Assembly (NCBI GenBank): GCA_000151295.1
Contig: GG745333.1
Location: 841,690 to 905,689 of the forward strand
Source: Allomyces macrogynus ATCC 38327
Taxonomy: Eukaryota; Blastocladiomycota; Blastocladiomycetes; Blastocladiales; Blastocladiaceae
Length of the DNA: 64,000 bases
Direction of reading: 5' to 3'
Part shown: one piece after another, positions 32,993 through 45,139 of the stretch
How the letters are laid out: each line of letters begins with the position of its first letter
Position numbering within the stretch: position 1 is the stretch's first letter
Program-made: the position numbers and the translations under genes
Notes under the pieces: model-generated
Told to the model about the DNA's origin: nothing
What the model saw: the letters and a program-made list of their open reading frames with translations, nothing else
Database searches by the model: none

Positions 32993-34464
32993 CTACATGA
33001 CGCCCGCCGGCTGCGCACCACCACCCGCCGCCGCCGCCATCCTCTCCATCTCCTCCGCCGCCGCCAAATGCTCGGCTGCCGATGTGGCCGGATCCAACGG
33101 GTGCGACCCTGGCACGATCGACAAGACAAACGACGCGACTGCCGTGACGACCGTATTCGGCGGCGCGGCCTGCGTGCCGTCCTCACTCGGTGCCGGCAAG
33201 AACCATGCGCGAATCCCCTGCTGGATCTGCCGGTGCGCGCGACTCGCGTGCCGCGCGACGGGTGTCATGCCGAGGAAAATCACGACAAAGCCGAGCGTGT
33301 AGAGAATAAAGTGCGTGCGTTCGTCGAGGTGGCGGCCAAAAAGGACAAGGACAAAGGCCCACTTGAGCACTTGCACGAAGAAGGTGGCGAAGAATCGCAG
33401 GACGACGCGGAATGGTGGGGGTGGTTGGAAGAACCACGAGTCGTTGCCGTTGAATGCACGAATACCGCGCGGGACGGCCGCGGCTGCGGCGGGTGCGGGG
33501 GCCGGTGCGGGCCGTGGTGGTGGTGGCGGGAGAGACGACGAGCGTGCAGTCCGGGTTCGGGTCGGTGGCATCGGCAAACCAGATTGGCGTTCAATCTGGG
33601 CCATGGTGGTCGGTGCCGAGCCCGACCGGAGCAAGTCGACGGCGGCAAACGCAATCGCCGATGGGTCCCACGACGACTCGGTGCCGGGAGGGCGCGGCAC
33701 GTGCGGGAGCAAGACTTCCGCTGCGAGCGCCGGACGCGTCCGAGCCAAGAAGGCAAAGACCTCCAGGTGGGATTTCACGTTAAGGCGATAGTACTCGTGG
33801 TAGAATGCCGTGGCATCGGCGGGCGGGGCAGTTGGAGCGGCTGGTGCGGGACTGGGAAGCGATGGCACCGGTGCGGGATCGCGGCTGGCAGCAGTGGTGA
33901 AAGCAGGGGAAGACGTGGTGGTTGCTCGCGGCGGTGCGCTCCTGGGACCGGCCAGCGGTGACCGAGATGCGTGCAGCGAAGGTACAGGGGCAGACAAGGG
34001 CGTGACGATCGGATGCTGCTGCTGCTGCTCCTGCTGCTGTCCCTGCACAGTTTCAAACGCGACAGGGCACCAGGAGCGCGTCGCGCGAGCACATGGAACG
34101 TGACAACGACTGGCGCGGCGGTCTCGCGTGCCGCCAGCGGAGTCAGCGGCAACAGCGGTGCGAGTACGTCAACCAAACGATCGTCTTCGTCGAGAATCCG
34201 GCCGCCAAACATGAGCCGCATCGATTGGTAGACGTTGTGACTGTCGAGATGGCGGCGAACGTGGCCCGCCGTCCACCACGCGGCGGGCGCGATCCAGGCG
34301 CGGCCGAGGGCCGACCATGCGAGCTCAAGCTGGATATCTTGCTGGAGACGCGCATCGGGCGCGGCCGGAGTGGGGAGAATAGTCGCGTGCAAGCGAATCG
34401 TGATGGGCAGGTCGGCAACGGAGGTGTGCGGCGCATCGGCGCCCGACGCGTGGAGCTCAGCCAT
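32993..34464 (-). CDS. Ubiquitin-like-domain membrane protein, HERPUD/Usa1-like
   Basis: Exons 34093-34464 and 32993-34042 (473 aa) if a 50-nt intron (34043-34092, gtgctc...gcag) is removed. That intron is short for this region, and a frame error is an alternative. Seen: a ubiquitin-like domain over the first about 120 residues (SMRLMFGGRILDEDDRLVDVL), a Gln/Pro-rich linker, YHEYYRLNVKSHLEVFAFL, then two hydrophobic segments (VVLRFFATFFVQVLKWAFVL and THFILYTLGFVVIFLG) and a short hydrophilic tail. The layout UBL, linker, paired membrane segments fits Herp/Usa1 proteins that scaffold the ER-associated-degradation ubiquitin ligase. Dsc3 is another candidate. Homology is weak outside the UBL. 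Confidence 0.55.
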
Positions 34465-34864
34465 GGCGCGTGGTTGGGCGGGCGGTTGCGGCGGGTCGGG
34501 CAGGGTGGAGAGCGCGATAGACGGTGCAGGGGACAAGTAATTATTCACAGCGGTCGATGGTCGTTGCAGTCGCCGGGAAGTCGAAGAGCTGTTGGCGGAT
34601 GTTTGGCCACGGCAAAGTTGAGTCCAGCGCGCCCCTGGTGGCACCGATAGGTCTGGCAGGCCGCTGACCTGGCCAGCGCGAAGACTCCCTGGCAACGGAT
34701 TCCATCATCCTGGCTGCACATCACCTGTATTCGCGTGATTTTCGCGCACCTTTGACCTTGGCCGTTGCCCCTCTGTGATCGCGGCGACAGGTCGGAGACA
34801 GCACACCGCCGACACACCAGCGCGCTTGGCTACCAATCCATCAACCACACCAAATACATCAACC
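34465..34864. promoter_or_regulatory. Divergent promoter interval, UBL protein / NOP2
   Basis: 400 bp between divergent ATGs. No TATA-like element or other gene recognised. Confidence 0.4.
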
Positions 34865-37006
34865 ATGGGCGGAACCGGTCGTCGCGCACGCAACAAGCAG
34901 GGCCCGCCCGCGCCGCTGCGTCTCCCAGGCGACAAGAAGCGCACCTCGACCGCTGCGGCGGCTGCACCCGCCAAGAAGCGCAAGGCGACGGCATCTACCG
35001 CACACCCGACCGCTGACGCTGCGTCCGCCAAGCCGACAAAGCGCGCCAAGGGTGCCAAGGGCAAGCCCGTGCCGCAAGTCGCCTCCGACGATGACGAGAG
35101 CGATGTCGTTGTCAGCGACGACGACGGCGCCATGTGGGATGACGAGGACGCGCTCGAGCACCGCGTCGCTTCAGACAGCGATGATGACGCGAGCCTCGAC
35201 GGCGCGCTCGACGACGATATTTCGATTCACTCGGACGACGACTTTGATGTGATCGACAAGCTCACGGGCGAGCACCAGGAGCGCGAAGAGCTGTTTGCGT
35301 CGGGGGATGAGGACGACAGCGACAACGATGGCGAGGAGAACGTCAAGGTGACGAAGGTAAACAGCGCACCATCTTTTGACCCCAGAACGCGGCCTGATGT
35401 TCAGATCTGCTGACCAAGTTCTGCCCCCTCGTTTAGCTCGAGGCCATGGCCGACGACGAGGACGACGAGGACGACGACCCGCACGCGCTGCGCGCGCACT
35501 CCGACGACGAGGAGGACGCTATGGAGACCAACATCATCGACGACCAATTCTTTGTCCTGCCGACCGACGAGGACCGCGAGCGCGAGGCGCTGGCCCCACC
35601 GGACTTGGCGCTCGTGAACCACCGTATCCAGGAAATCCTCAAGGTCCTGGCCAATTTTGCGACGCTCAAGCAGCCCGGCCGAGGGCGCAACGAGTACCTG
35701 ACGCAACTCGCCTCGGACCTGTGCCTCTACTACGGCTACTCCGAGTACCTCATGGACCAATTCATGCAATTGTTCCCCGTCCAGGAACTCGTTGCGTTCC
35801 TTGACGCCAACGAAACGCCGCGGCCCGTGACGATTCGCACCAACACGCTGAAAACGACGCGCCGCGACTTGGCGCAGGCGCTCGTGACGCGCGGCGTCAA
35901 CCTCGAGCCGATTGGCAAGTGGTCGAAGGTCGGGCTGCAAGTGTTCGACTCGCCCGTGCCGATCGGCGCCACGCCCGAGTACCTCGCCGGCCACTACATG
36001 CTGCAGGCCGCGTCGTCTTTCCTGCCTGTCATGGCGCTGGCCCCGCAGGAGGGCGAGCGGTGCCTCGACATGTCGGCTGCACCCGGTGGGAAGACAACCT
36101 ACATGGCCGCGCTCATGAAGAACACGGGCATGGTCTTTGCCAACGACGCGAACAAGGACCGGACCAAGGCGCTTGCCGCCAATATCGCGCGTTTGGGCGT
36201 GAAGAACGCTGTCGTCTGCAACTACGACGGCCGCAAGTTCCCGTCGGTCCTCGGAGGGTTCGACCGCGTCCTGCTCGATTCGCCGTGTTCCGGGACGGGC
36301 GTCATTGCCAAGGACCCGACGGTCAAAACCAACAAGTCGTACGAGGATTTCCGCATGCTCACGCACCTGCAAAAGGAGCTCGTGCTCGCGGCCATTGATT
36401 CGGTCGACGCGGCGTCGCCGACGGGCGGGTACATTGTCTACTCGACGTGCTCGGTCATGGTCTGCGAGAACGAGGAGATTATCGACTATGCCCTGAAAAA
36501 GCGGCCGAATGTGAAACTCGTCGACACGGAGATTCCGTTTGGCGTGGAAGGGTTCAAGACGTTTCGCGGCAAGACGTTCCACCGTCGGTGCAGCTCGCGC
36601 GCCGGGTATTACCCCGCACGCGCATAACATGGACGGCTTCTTTGTCGCCAAGTTCAAGAAGTTGTCCAACAAGATCCCGAACTTGGCTGGCGGCAAGGAC
36701 GCGGAGCAGGACGGCAAGCCGGCCGCGGCCAGCGCGAAGAAGGGCAAGAGCGGCAAGGCCGCGGCGGCGACGACCAAGGGCGACGACCAGTTTGACGACG
36801 AGGAGGACGCCAAGATCATTGCTGAGGCAACCAAGGGCAAGGGCAAGGTCGGCGGCAAGAAGGGCAAGGGCGCACCGAAGGCTGCGGCCGCTGCAGGAAC
36901 CGACGGCGCTGAGGCATCGGCAGCACCGAAGCAGCAGCAACGGCCAAAGTTCCGCAAACCGGCCGGGAAGGGCGGCAAGCCGCGGCCTAAGGCCAAGGCC
37001 AACTAG
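34865..37006 (+). CDS. NOP2: 25S/28S rRNA m5C methyltransferase Nop2, with three clustered indels
   Basis: Nucleolar SAM-dependent methyltransferase needed for large-subunit rRNA maturation. Exons 34865-35356 and 35437-37006; intron 35357-35436 joins ..VTK|LEAM. Seen: a basic N-terminus with acidic stretches, then the NOL1/NOP2/Sun domain with CLDMSAAPGGKTTYMA (SAM motif I), FDRVLLDSPCSGTGV (first catalytic Cys) and YIVYSTCSVMVCENEE (second Cys), and a lysine-rich tail. Between GKTFH and HNMDGFFVAKFKK the conserved segment is spread over three frames: one base appears missing near 36583, and one extra each at ggg 36604-36606 and cccc 36612-36615. Correcting the net change gives 686 aa. The downstream frame ends at the tag at 37004. 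Confidence 0.92.
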
Positions 37007-37179
37007 GAGTGTTGGTGTTTATTTTTTCTGTCTTTCACGGTTTTGAAAATAGGGTGATTTCTTTTTTGTTGTCGTTGGCCTCTTTTTTTCGCTACCGTGG
37101 GGCTTCGTCATTTCCAGCTGCACCCGCCAGACAGCAATCGAGCGAACCATGAGCAAACTGGCAATCAATGAGTATGTAT

Positions 37180-39392
37180 TCAGCGATTCCACCTCCCTTC
37201 GGCCGAGCTGGAAAAGTGGATGATGCTCTGTGCGTCGAGGAGCGATATCAGCGCAGTTCGGCCGCACCGAATGCTTGCTGCCGCAAGTTTGGCCTGCAAG
37301 TCGTCAACGTCCAAGGGCTACGCCGAGATGCACAGGGTCAGTTACTGTACATATGCGCTAATGAGCATGTGAAACGGAGCGCGACGCACTTCGTACGTCA
37401 AGATCTTGGTGTAGATCTCCTGGTCCCCCGCAAGATAGTCGACGACGCGACCCTCCACGCTGGCCGGTCCACTCCTCGTGTCCGCGGTGCCGGACCGCGC
37501 GGCTTGGATGCGCGCAATGAGCTCCTCCTTGCGCCCTGTGATCTTGACGCCCGCGTCCTTTGCGAGCTGCTACTACAATAACGAGGTGGAGAAGGGTTGT
37601 CAGAAACCGCATCAACATTGAGCGGCTCAGGAATGAGGAGCAAACCTTGAGCTCGGCCAACTTGAGCCGCGACAGGTCGGTCGAGGAATCAGCGGGAGCC
37701 GGCGGGGCTGGATCGGGCGCCGATGGCGCGCCAGGATCGATCCCACCGCGTGGTGGTGGGCCCGCAGCAACCGGGTGGGCCGAGGACGGGGGCGGTCGTG
37801 TGTCGAAGTACGGCGGGAAATCGCCTTCGGCCGCGCGTGGAACGTCAGCGGGGGGTGGTCGAGCAACCGCGGTTGGTCGGAGTATCGTGCGTGACGATGA
37901 CGATGCTGCTGGAGCCGCCGGTTTGGAGACGGGAGCACGACGAGGCGGAATGGGTTGTGGTGGTGGAGTCGACAGCGCCGGTGCTGGTTGCGAGGGAAGA
38001 GCTGGAGCAGGAGGGCGACGGTGTGCTGTCGAGGGTGGTAGTGCCGAAAGTGTAGGTGGTTCGACGCGTGCTGGCGCTGTAGCGGAGCGCACATTGAGCC
38101 AGTCGACTGTCGAGGCCCACAAGTCTTGCAGCTGCGACTCGAGCAAACGTCGCTTGGCTACGACGTCGGCCGCCGTCGTGCATGACGCGCTCTGCGTCCA
38201 CGAATCGAACAGTGAGAGCAGCGGCGACTCGTCGACAAACTGCCAACGCAGCGTCTCCTGCTCGTACACTGATGGTGGCCGAGCAGCAATGCGATCTGTT
38301 GGAGCAAGAGGGGGCGGGTGCCGCGGTATTGGTGGGTCGTCCATGATCACGTCCATGGCGTCATCGTCTGGTGACCGCGGGTGCGGCGGCTCGTCGTCCA
38401 CCTCGTCCTCATCGCTGCTGATCGACAGACAGGCCGGAGGGATCGACGACGACGTCCATGATGCCTCGGCGGGCCGCGGGCTTGCCGCGCGCCATAGCCG
38501 GCATTCCGGGTCGGCACTCGCAAGTCGCGTCGCCGACGGTGTGCGGTTGCGCTCACCGGCCGACGAGGACGGCGGCGCCGCGTGATCAAACAGGTACGTG
38601 AGCGCAGCCTGCTGCACTTCGGCTTTCGCTTCGTCGACGGCCAAGATTCCAGTCGACGCGAGCGAGCGTAGCGGCGCCTGACGCTTGGCGGCCCGCCCAC
38701 GCAAGGCGGGTGGGTCCGGGTACTTGAATGTGCCCGTCTTCCAGTCGAGCTCGAGGAGAGGCGTGGTCGCTGAAGAGGACGACATGGACGCGGAAATGGC
38801 GAGCGCGAGCTGCAGATCGTCGTCGACAGTTGCCAAGTCGTCGGCGTCGTCGCGCTTTCGGCGGCGGTCAGCGCGACGCTCGGCCTCGAGCCGGTGCGAC
38901 TCGGCAATGGGGCGCACAATGGGCGCCGTGGGCGCCGGGCTTGACGGTAGCTCTGGTACAGATACTGGCGGGGCAGATGCTGCGCTGGTGTCCGAATTGG
39001 TCCGAGCCAGAGCGGGACGCGGGTTGCGCTGGAACACGACCGAGGGCGAGCTGGATGCGGACGTCTTGCCGGCCGCGTCGTCGTTTTCCTTGAGCACGGT
39101 TGCGACCATGGTCAAGTCGGTCGCGGCATGCGCCTTCCAGCGTGCCTGGCCACGCAGGACTGATGTTGTTGCTCCCTCCTTCGGGGCGTAAGGCCGTAGG
39201 GACAGTGGGTTGCTTGGGTGCCGGCGCGGGTTTGACGGCTGCGACGGGCCGCGAAAAGCGGTCAGCAGCCGAGCCTGGTGCAACAACGTGGTAGAGCGGC
39301 GGCAAATCCTTGAAGTCGTCGTCATCGTCATCATCGAGATCGACAAATTGAGTGCGCCGTGCCGTTGAGCCCGAGCCGGCCGGGGGAGCCAT
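37180..39392 (-). CDS. SLX4: Structure-specific endonuclease scaffold Slx4 (SAP + CCD), with one frame change
   Basis: Partner of the Slx1 nuclease in Holliday-junction and crosslink processing. Exons 37646-39392, 37390-37569 and 37180-37317 (687 aa after discounting one base). Seen: a long disordered acidic/proline-rich body starting with FVDLDDDDDDDFKDLP, then a SAP domain split by an intron (LSRLKLAELK|QLAKDAGVKITGRKEEL) and the SLX4 conserved C-terminal domain, also split (EIYTKILTYE|PLDVDDLQAKL ... LLDAQSIIHF). The SAP-CCD order is that of fungal Slx4; no UBZ finger is visible. The frame changes by +1 near 39181-39192. Introns 37318-37389 and 37570-37645 are in phase. It is divergent from MPH1. 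Confidence 0.82.
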
Positions 39393-39803
39393 GGCCGCTG
39401 CAGCGCTGGTCGCGGCCTATCGTCTGCCGCCGTCGTCGAGCTCGCCTCGTTCGTCGTTGGCTCGGCGTCCAGTTGCCGGTGCTTGCAGCTCGTCGTTGCC
39501 AGCTCGGCGCTGGGTGTTGCTTGCTGCACTGAGCACGACAAGCAGGACTCACTGGCGGCCGTGGTGAGCTTGCGGTGGACGTGCGGTGCACATGCGCGTC
39601 ACACCCATCAGGGCCGTCCCACGACGTCGCGTGTCGGCAGTGTCCCACCTGCGGGGGAGTCACTGCCCTCTCGCTGTTTCGCTCTATCGCCGACGACTCG
39701 CAGCAAGCAAGCATCGCGATCTGGTGGTGGCGCGACTGCGACTGCACGACGACGGCGAGACCACAGTCGCTCGGCACTCCCCGCACTGGCACACACGCCC
39801 GCC
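39393..39803. promoter_or_regulatory. Divergent promoter interval, SLX4 / MPH1
   Basis: 411 bp between the start codons of two DNA-repair genes. No TATA-like element seen. Frames that stay open through it have no family similarity. Confidence 0.45.
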
Positions 39804-42800
39804 ATGGCCGACGACGACTGGGACGATGGCGGGTTCGACTGGGACGACCCGGCGCTCACGTCGCAGCTGCTGCAGATCAAGGTCCCGCCAACTGTTGCGC
39901 ACCCACCGCCCGTGGCTCCTGCATGGAATGCAGCACACGCGCGCCCACCTCCTCCACCCGCTGCGCGCCCGGCAGCTCATCAATGGCGCCCTCCGCCCGC
40001 TCCAGCGCAGTATGCGGCGCCGCCACGACCTTCTGGATACGCGCCGCCGCCGCCGACTCGTCCTGCATGGCAGGCGGGGCCTTCTCCACCCGGTCCTGGT
40101 CCGGTACCCGTTGCGCGCCCTTTTCCCGCGGCGGCACCGGCACCGATCCCGCCGCACGTCCACAACCAGCAGCGCCCGCCGCCGCCATTGCAACAGCCAG
40201 TCGCATGGCGGCCGTCACGCCCACCACTTACTCCGACGCAGGGTGTGACGCCGTCGCTGACGCAGACTCGGCTCCCGGACGCATGGCGAACGACGGCTCC
40301 GCTGCCAGCTTTTCCCGCACCTGCTCATCCGCCACCACCGCCAGTCGCGACCAATTCGCTCACTCGACCGTGGCCTGCTGGACCATCCAGCGCACACCAA
40401 CCCGTGCAGGGTCCTGGAACCGTACCGACGCGCGCCACGCCCGCATCGTTTCACCAACCGCCCGAGGCTCCTGCTCCTCCCGCGTGGAAGCAGCCGACGC
40501 ATCGCGCTGATCCTCCGGCCGCTTCTCCCGCCGCGATCCCGGGCGCAACCGGGATAAAGGACGACGACCATTCGTGTATCCAGGGTGTTCCAGAACGGCC
40601 GTCAGATGAATTCTTGCTCGAGCACGCGTCGTGCATGCACTCATTTGACCCGGACGCGATTGTGCAGTGGATCTACCCGACCAACATGCCCGTGCGCGAC
40701 TACCAAATCAATATCGTGCAAAAGGCACTCTTCAACAACACGCTCGTGTCGATTCCGACCGGTACCTTGTCTTTTCTGCATTGGTTCAGAACAACGAGAC
40801 CGTTGGACTGAACACTATGTTCCACCAGGTCTCGGCAAGACGCTCATCGCTGCCGTCGTCATGCTCAATTTCTACATGTGGTTCCCCGAGGGCAAGATCG
40901 TCTTCATGGCACCAACGCGCCCGCTCGTCGCGCAGCAGCAGAGCGCGTGCTACAAGATCACGGGCATTCCGATCGAGGACATGGTCGTCTTCGTCGGCAC
41001 GACCATCTCGCCCGAGGAGCGCAAGCACTATTGGCAGACCAAGCGCGTCTTCTTCACGACGCCGCACAACATGGCCAACGACCTCAACCACGGCACGTGT
41101 CCGGGCAAGGACGTGGTCCTGATTGTCGTCGACGAGGCGCACCGCGCGACCGGCCAGTACCCGTACGTGCCGTGCGTGCGCGAATTGCTCAAGTTCCACC
41201 AGGATTTCCGCGTCCTCGCGCTCTCGGCGACACCCGGCAGCCGCCGCGAGCAAGTGCAGGAAGTGATCAGCAACCTGCTCATCAACCGCATCGAGATCCG
41301 CACCGAAGAGTCGGCCGACCTCATGCAGTACACGTTCAAGCGCGTCAAGCAGAGCGTTGTCGTCTCGCTGTCGGGCCCCGCCAAGGAGGCGCACGCGCGG
41401 TTCGTGCAGTTTATGCGCCCGATCGCGCAGCGCCTCAAGTCGCTCGGCGTGTCGCATACCGACGACCCGGACCAAATGTCGTCGTTTGGGATCATGGCGC
41501 GCGCCAAGAAACTCGGGTTTCCGCACGGGTGCTACGGCGACGTGAATGCTCTGCAGCGCATGCTCGCGCTACTGGAAACGCTCAATACGCAGTCGCTCGC
41601 CGCGTTCCGGCAGGCGCTGCGCGACCTGCCGATCGACATGCAGACGAGTAAGGTCAAGTCGAACAAGGCGCTCGCCGCGTGGGTGCAGTCGCTCGCGTTC
41701 AAGGAGTACGTCGGGTGGCTCGGCAGTATCATGGACAGCGATCCGCATTTTGTGGCGCACCCCAAGCAGGCCGCGCTCGAGCGCATCGTTCTCGAACATT
41801 TCGCGAACCAGGCCAAGGACGATCGTGCCGCGACGGGCGGGTCGAAGATCATGATCTTTGCCAAGTTCCGCAACATAGTCGACGAGATTGCCAAGATCCT
41901 CGACAAGCATCGGCCGCTCGTCCGCGTGATGAGCTTCGTTGGGCAGTCGTCGCACAAGGCTACCGGTCGTGGACTCAACCAGCGCGAGCAGCTCGCGATT
42001 ATTCGCCAGTTCCAAGAGGGCGGGTACAATGTGCTCGTCAGCACGTCGGTCGGCGAAGAGGGGCTCGACATTGGCGACATTGATTTGATCATTTGCTACG
42101 ACACGTCGCAGTCGCCCGTGCAGATGCTCCAGCGCATGGGCCGTACGGGCCGCAAGCGCGAAGGCCGTGTCGTGTGCCTGCTGACGGCTGGCAAGGAGGA
42201 AGAGCAGTATAAAAAGTCGCAGGATAACTACAAGAGCGTGCAGAACATGATTCAGAAGGGTGGTTTGCAGCTCTTCGACAAGCCGGCGCGCATGATCCCG
42301 TTCAACGTCAAGCCCGTGCTCATCAAGTGTTTTCTCAACATTCCGCCGCTGCCGGGCGAGGGCGACGACGAGGACGACGCCCGACCGTCCAAGCGCGGCC
42401 GCCGCGGCGGCGCCAAGCGTCCCGGCGCGTTTCTTACGTCGTCGGAAATGGTCAAGTTCATGGCCAAGTTTGAGTTGCCGCGCGACGCGCCGCCGGTCCC
42501 GGAACTGGCGCTCACGCGTTACCTCGGCCAGCAGGTGCTCCGACCGGGCAAGTTTATCGCGCCGTCCGTGACGTCGGAGCGGTTCATGGACTTGCTCGGC
42601 GGATTGCACGAGCTACAGCGCACGGTGATCGAGGAGCAACTCGCAAGCGCAACCGCATTTGGCGCTGGCAGCGATGACGACTATGGGTTGCTGACGCAGG
42701 TGTCGGATGTCGCCGCCGACCTAGACTATCGCGATGTGCCGATGCGCGAACCGCCGCCCGAGCCGGAGCCGTTTTTGCCGTCGCAACTGGAACCGGTCGT

Positions 42801-44960
42801 AGGGTTCAGCCGAGTGGGCAAAGCCATGGCGTCGGCGGCGGCGCCAAAGCCGGCCGCGGCGAGTCTGATCAAGAAGCCCATTTGCCTGGAAATCGACGAT
42901 GACGATGTCGATGACGATGACGCCGACCTGTCTCGTTTAGCAAGCGTCGCTCCTGCTCCACCTGTGTCGTCCGGCCGCACCGATGAGCCCATGGACGTTG
43001 ACCAGCTCTCGTTGTCGGACACCTTTGAGGGCCCGTTCGACTTTGGCCTCGCGGACAGTGCACCCATGCCATCCGTGGGGTTCCAAGGTTTGTTCAACCG
43101 CTTCATTTGCTCCATTTTGCATTCGAGTGCCCTCCCTTTCTGACGTGCATCCTGTCCAGCTAGACAACGCCGACCCGCTCCACCCCAACCTCGACTTTGA
43201 CGCTGCGCCCGCGGACGCCGATGACGACGATTTTCAGTTTGACCTGGACGACGGCGTCACTGGGTACAAGCCATCGATTCAATCGCCGGCGCGACAATTC
43301 AAACAGTCGCCCACACGTCCACCACCACCTGCGGTTCCGCCGCCGCCGCCGCCGCTGCTCTCGCCGCTGGTCGCCAAGGACCCGCTGCAGGAGCTCGACT
43401 GGTGCCCGCGGTACTTGGCTGCGGTATGGACGCCGTACGGCGCGCCGCTGCCGCCCAGCGCGTATCTCGACGTTTCGGTCGTGATTCCGCCGCGACACGA
43501 GTGCCGTGCCGGCTCGGCGTCCCGTGTCTCGCCGGTCCGGCCAAATGAGGACACCGACCTCGGCGCGTTGGGGCCGCCGACTCTCGGGCCCACACCGAGC
43601 GCTAACCCGGTGACCGTGGCGACAAAGCCTGCTGCGACTACTCCTGCTGCAACGGCGATGCGGGCGAACGCCGTTGACTTGCATGACGTGCCGTTGTCAG
43701 TCACGCAAGGATCGACACCGGCGCAGCCGCTGCCATCATCCGTCACGCAAGGATCGACACCGGTGAAGCCGCTGCCATCATCTGTCACGCAAGGATCGAC
43801 GCCAGCGCAGCCACTGCCATCATCCGGCACGCAAGGCTCGACGCCCGAGCGGCGGCCGTCGTTTAAACCCGTTCCCGTGGTGATCTTGGACGAGACACCC
43901 ATTTCCATGGCGGCGTCGAGCCCTGTCACTGGCGGTCCGCTCAGAACTGCTCGTGATCGATGTACGCTACCCTGCCTCCAGAATGCCCTCCTCCCCTACA
44001 TTCCGTCGACTTACCGGTTGTGGTCTTTTAGTGTCGCCAATGTTTGTGACCCCAAGGCCGCGCACCAAATCCATTTCGTTCTCGCAACTCCCGCCCGAAT
44101 CACCGAGCCCCGTCATCCAGCGCGCTTGGGCAAAAGAAAAGGATCGCCGCCGGCAACAGCGCAGGCAGCAGCAACTTCTCGACTCACCCGACGCACTCGC
44201 TGCACCTCCACGGCGCAAGCTCAAGCGCAAGCACGCATCCTCGCGCGACCGCGCACCCAAGCTCCAACCCGCCGCCGCCGCCGGTGTCGATCGCGGGTTC
44301 CTTGATCTCGAGGCCGAACTGTCCGGGTCTGACACGGGCGCCGGCAGCCACGACGACGCTGAGGACTCGGACGACTCGGCGGGCAGTCTGGTCGACTGGA
44401 TTGCTGAGACGCAAATGGAGCCAGACACGCCGACGTCGAGGCTCGCGCTGTATCGCATGGCGCACCCACCGGATTCGCCCATTGGTGATGACGATGGGGA
44501 CGGGCCGCTACAACTGCCGTCGTTCCTCTTGCGCGGGCGCGCGCGACTACCACCGACGACACCTCGCACGCCTGGGTCCAGGACCAACGATACGTACGAC
44601 TCGCAGGACTCATTCTTGGCGCCGTCCGACGAGCCGGAGCCGGCGTCCACGAGTACGACGCAAGTGTCGCTGGATACACTCGAGGCACAGCTTGACCGCG
44701 ATTACCGCCGGCGGAAGCGGCGACGCAGGGAACGGGGGCGCGAGGAGGAGGATGACGACGAGGCAGAAGAGGAGGAGGCTGGGCCTGCGGATGAGGCCAC
44801 GACACCGCCGATCCGGCTGCGTCGACTCAAGTCGCGCAAGCAGATTCGGGACGGCGAGGTGGCCGAAGCGCCGTCGCCGACGGCTGACCGGAAGCAGAAC
44901 GGCGGCAGGGGCGGTGGGAGCCGGTCCGTAATTGAGCTCTTGTCAGACGATGACGATTAG
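39804..44960 (+). CDS. MPH1: Mph1/FANCM DNA helicase
   Basis: SF2 translocase that remodels stalled forks and D-loops. Exons 39804-40761, 40829-43087, 43164-43961 and 44032-44960 (1647 aa); all junctions are in phase, and the first rebuilds the Walker A loop (SIPTG|LGKTLIAAV). Seen: an N-terminus MADDDWDDGGFDWDD and about 250 proline-rich residues, DEAH box VVDEAHRATGQYPY, motif III LALSATPGS, the FANCM/Mph1 insert, and helicase C with VSTSVGEEGLDIGDIDLII and QRMGRTGRKREGRV. The long acidic C-terminus includes a repeat of a 14-residue unit. The third exon starts after acceptor ctag at 43163. No ERCC4 nuclease or HhH domain is visible, as in fungal Mph1. Confidence 0.95.
43700..43862 (+). repeat. 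42-bp coding minisatellite in MPH1
   Basis: Nearly four head-to-tail copies of a 42-bp unit starting at 43700, 43742, 43784 and 43826, encoding VTQGSTPAQPLPSS with small changes (the last copy starts GTQGSTPE). The period is a multiple of three, so copy-number change would keep the frame. Confidence 0.9.
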
Positions 44961-45139
44961 CGGCAGGTGAGGGCGATGGAGAATGAAATTCGTTGATTCC
45001 AAACGTGGGACTGCTTTTTTGTGTGCACCTTGGCCTCCAAGCAAAAACCAAATCAGTCGTTCGCAAGCAGCGGTTTGCACACATTTCCATTTTTTATATC
45101 GTTTCGTGCCACCAAAAACCAGGCCATCCCAGGCCGGTC

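Noticed and set aside
35401..37002. Open frame of over 500 codons antisense to NOP2, and similar ones opposite MPH1 (41569-42609) and the Sel1 gene (21818-23224)
   Set aside because: Each lies entirely over a strand with clear conserved domains. GC-rich third positions keep the antisense frame open.
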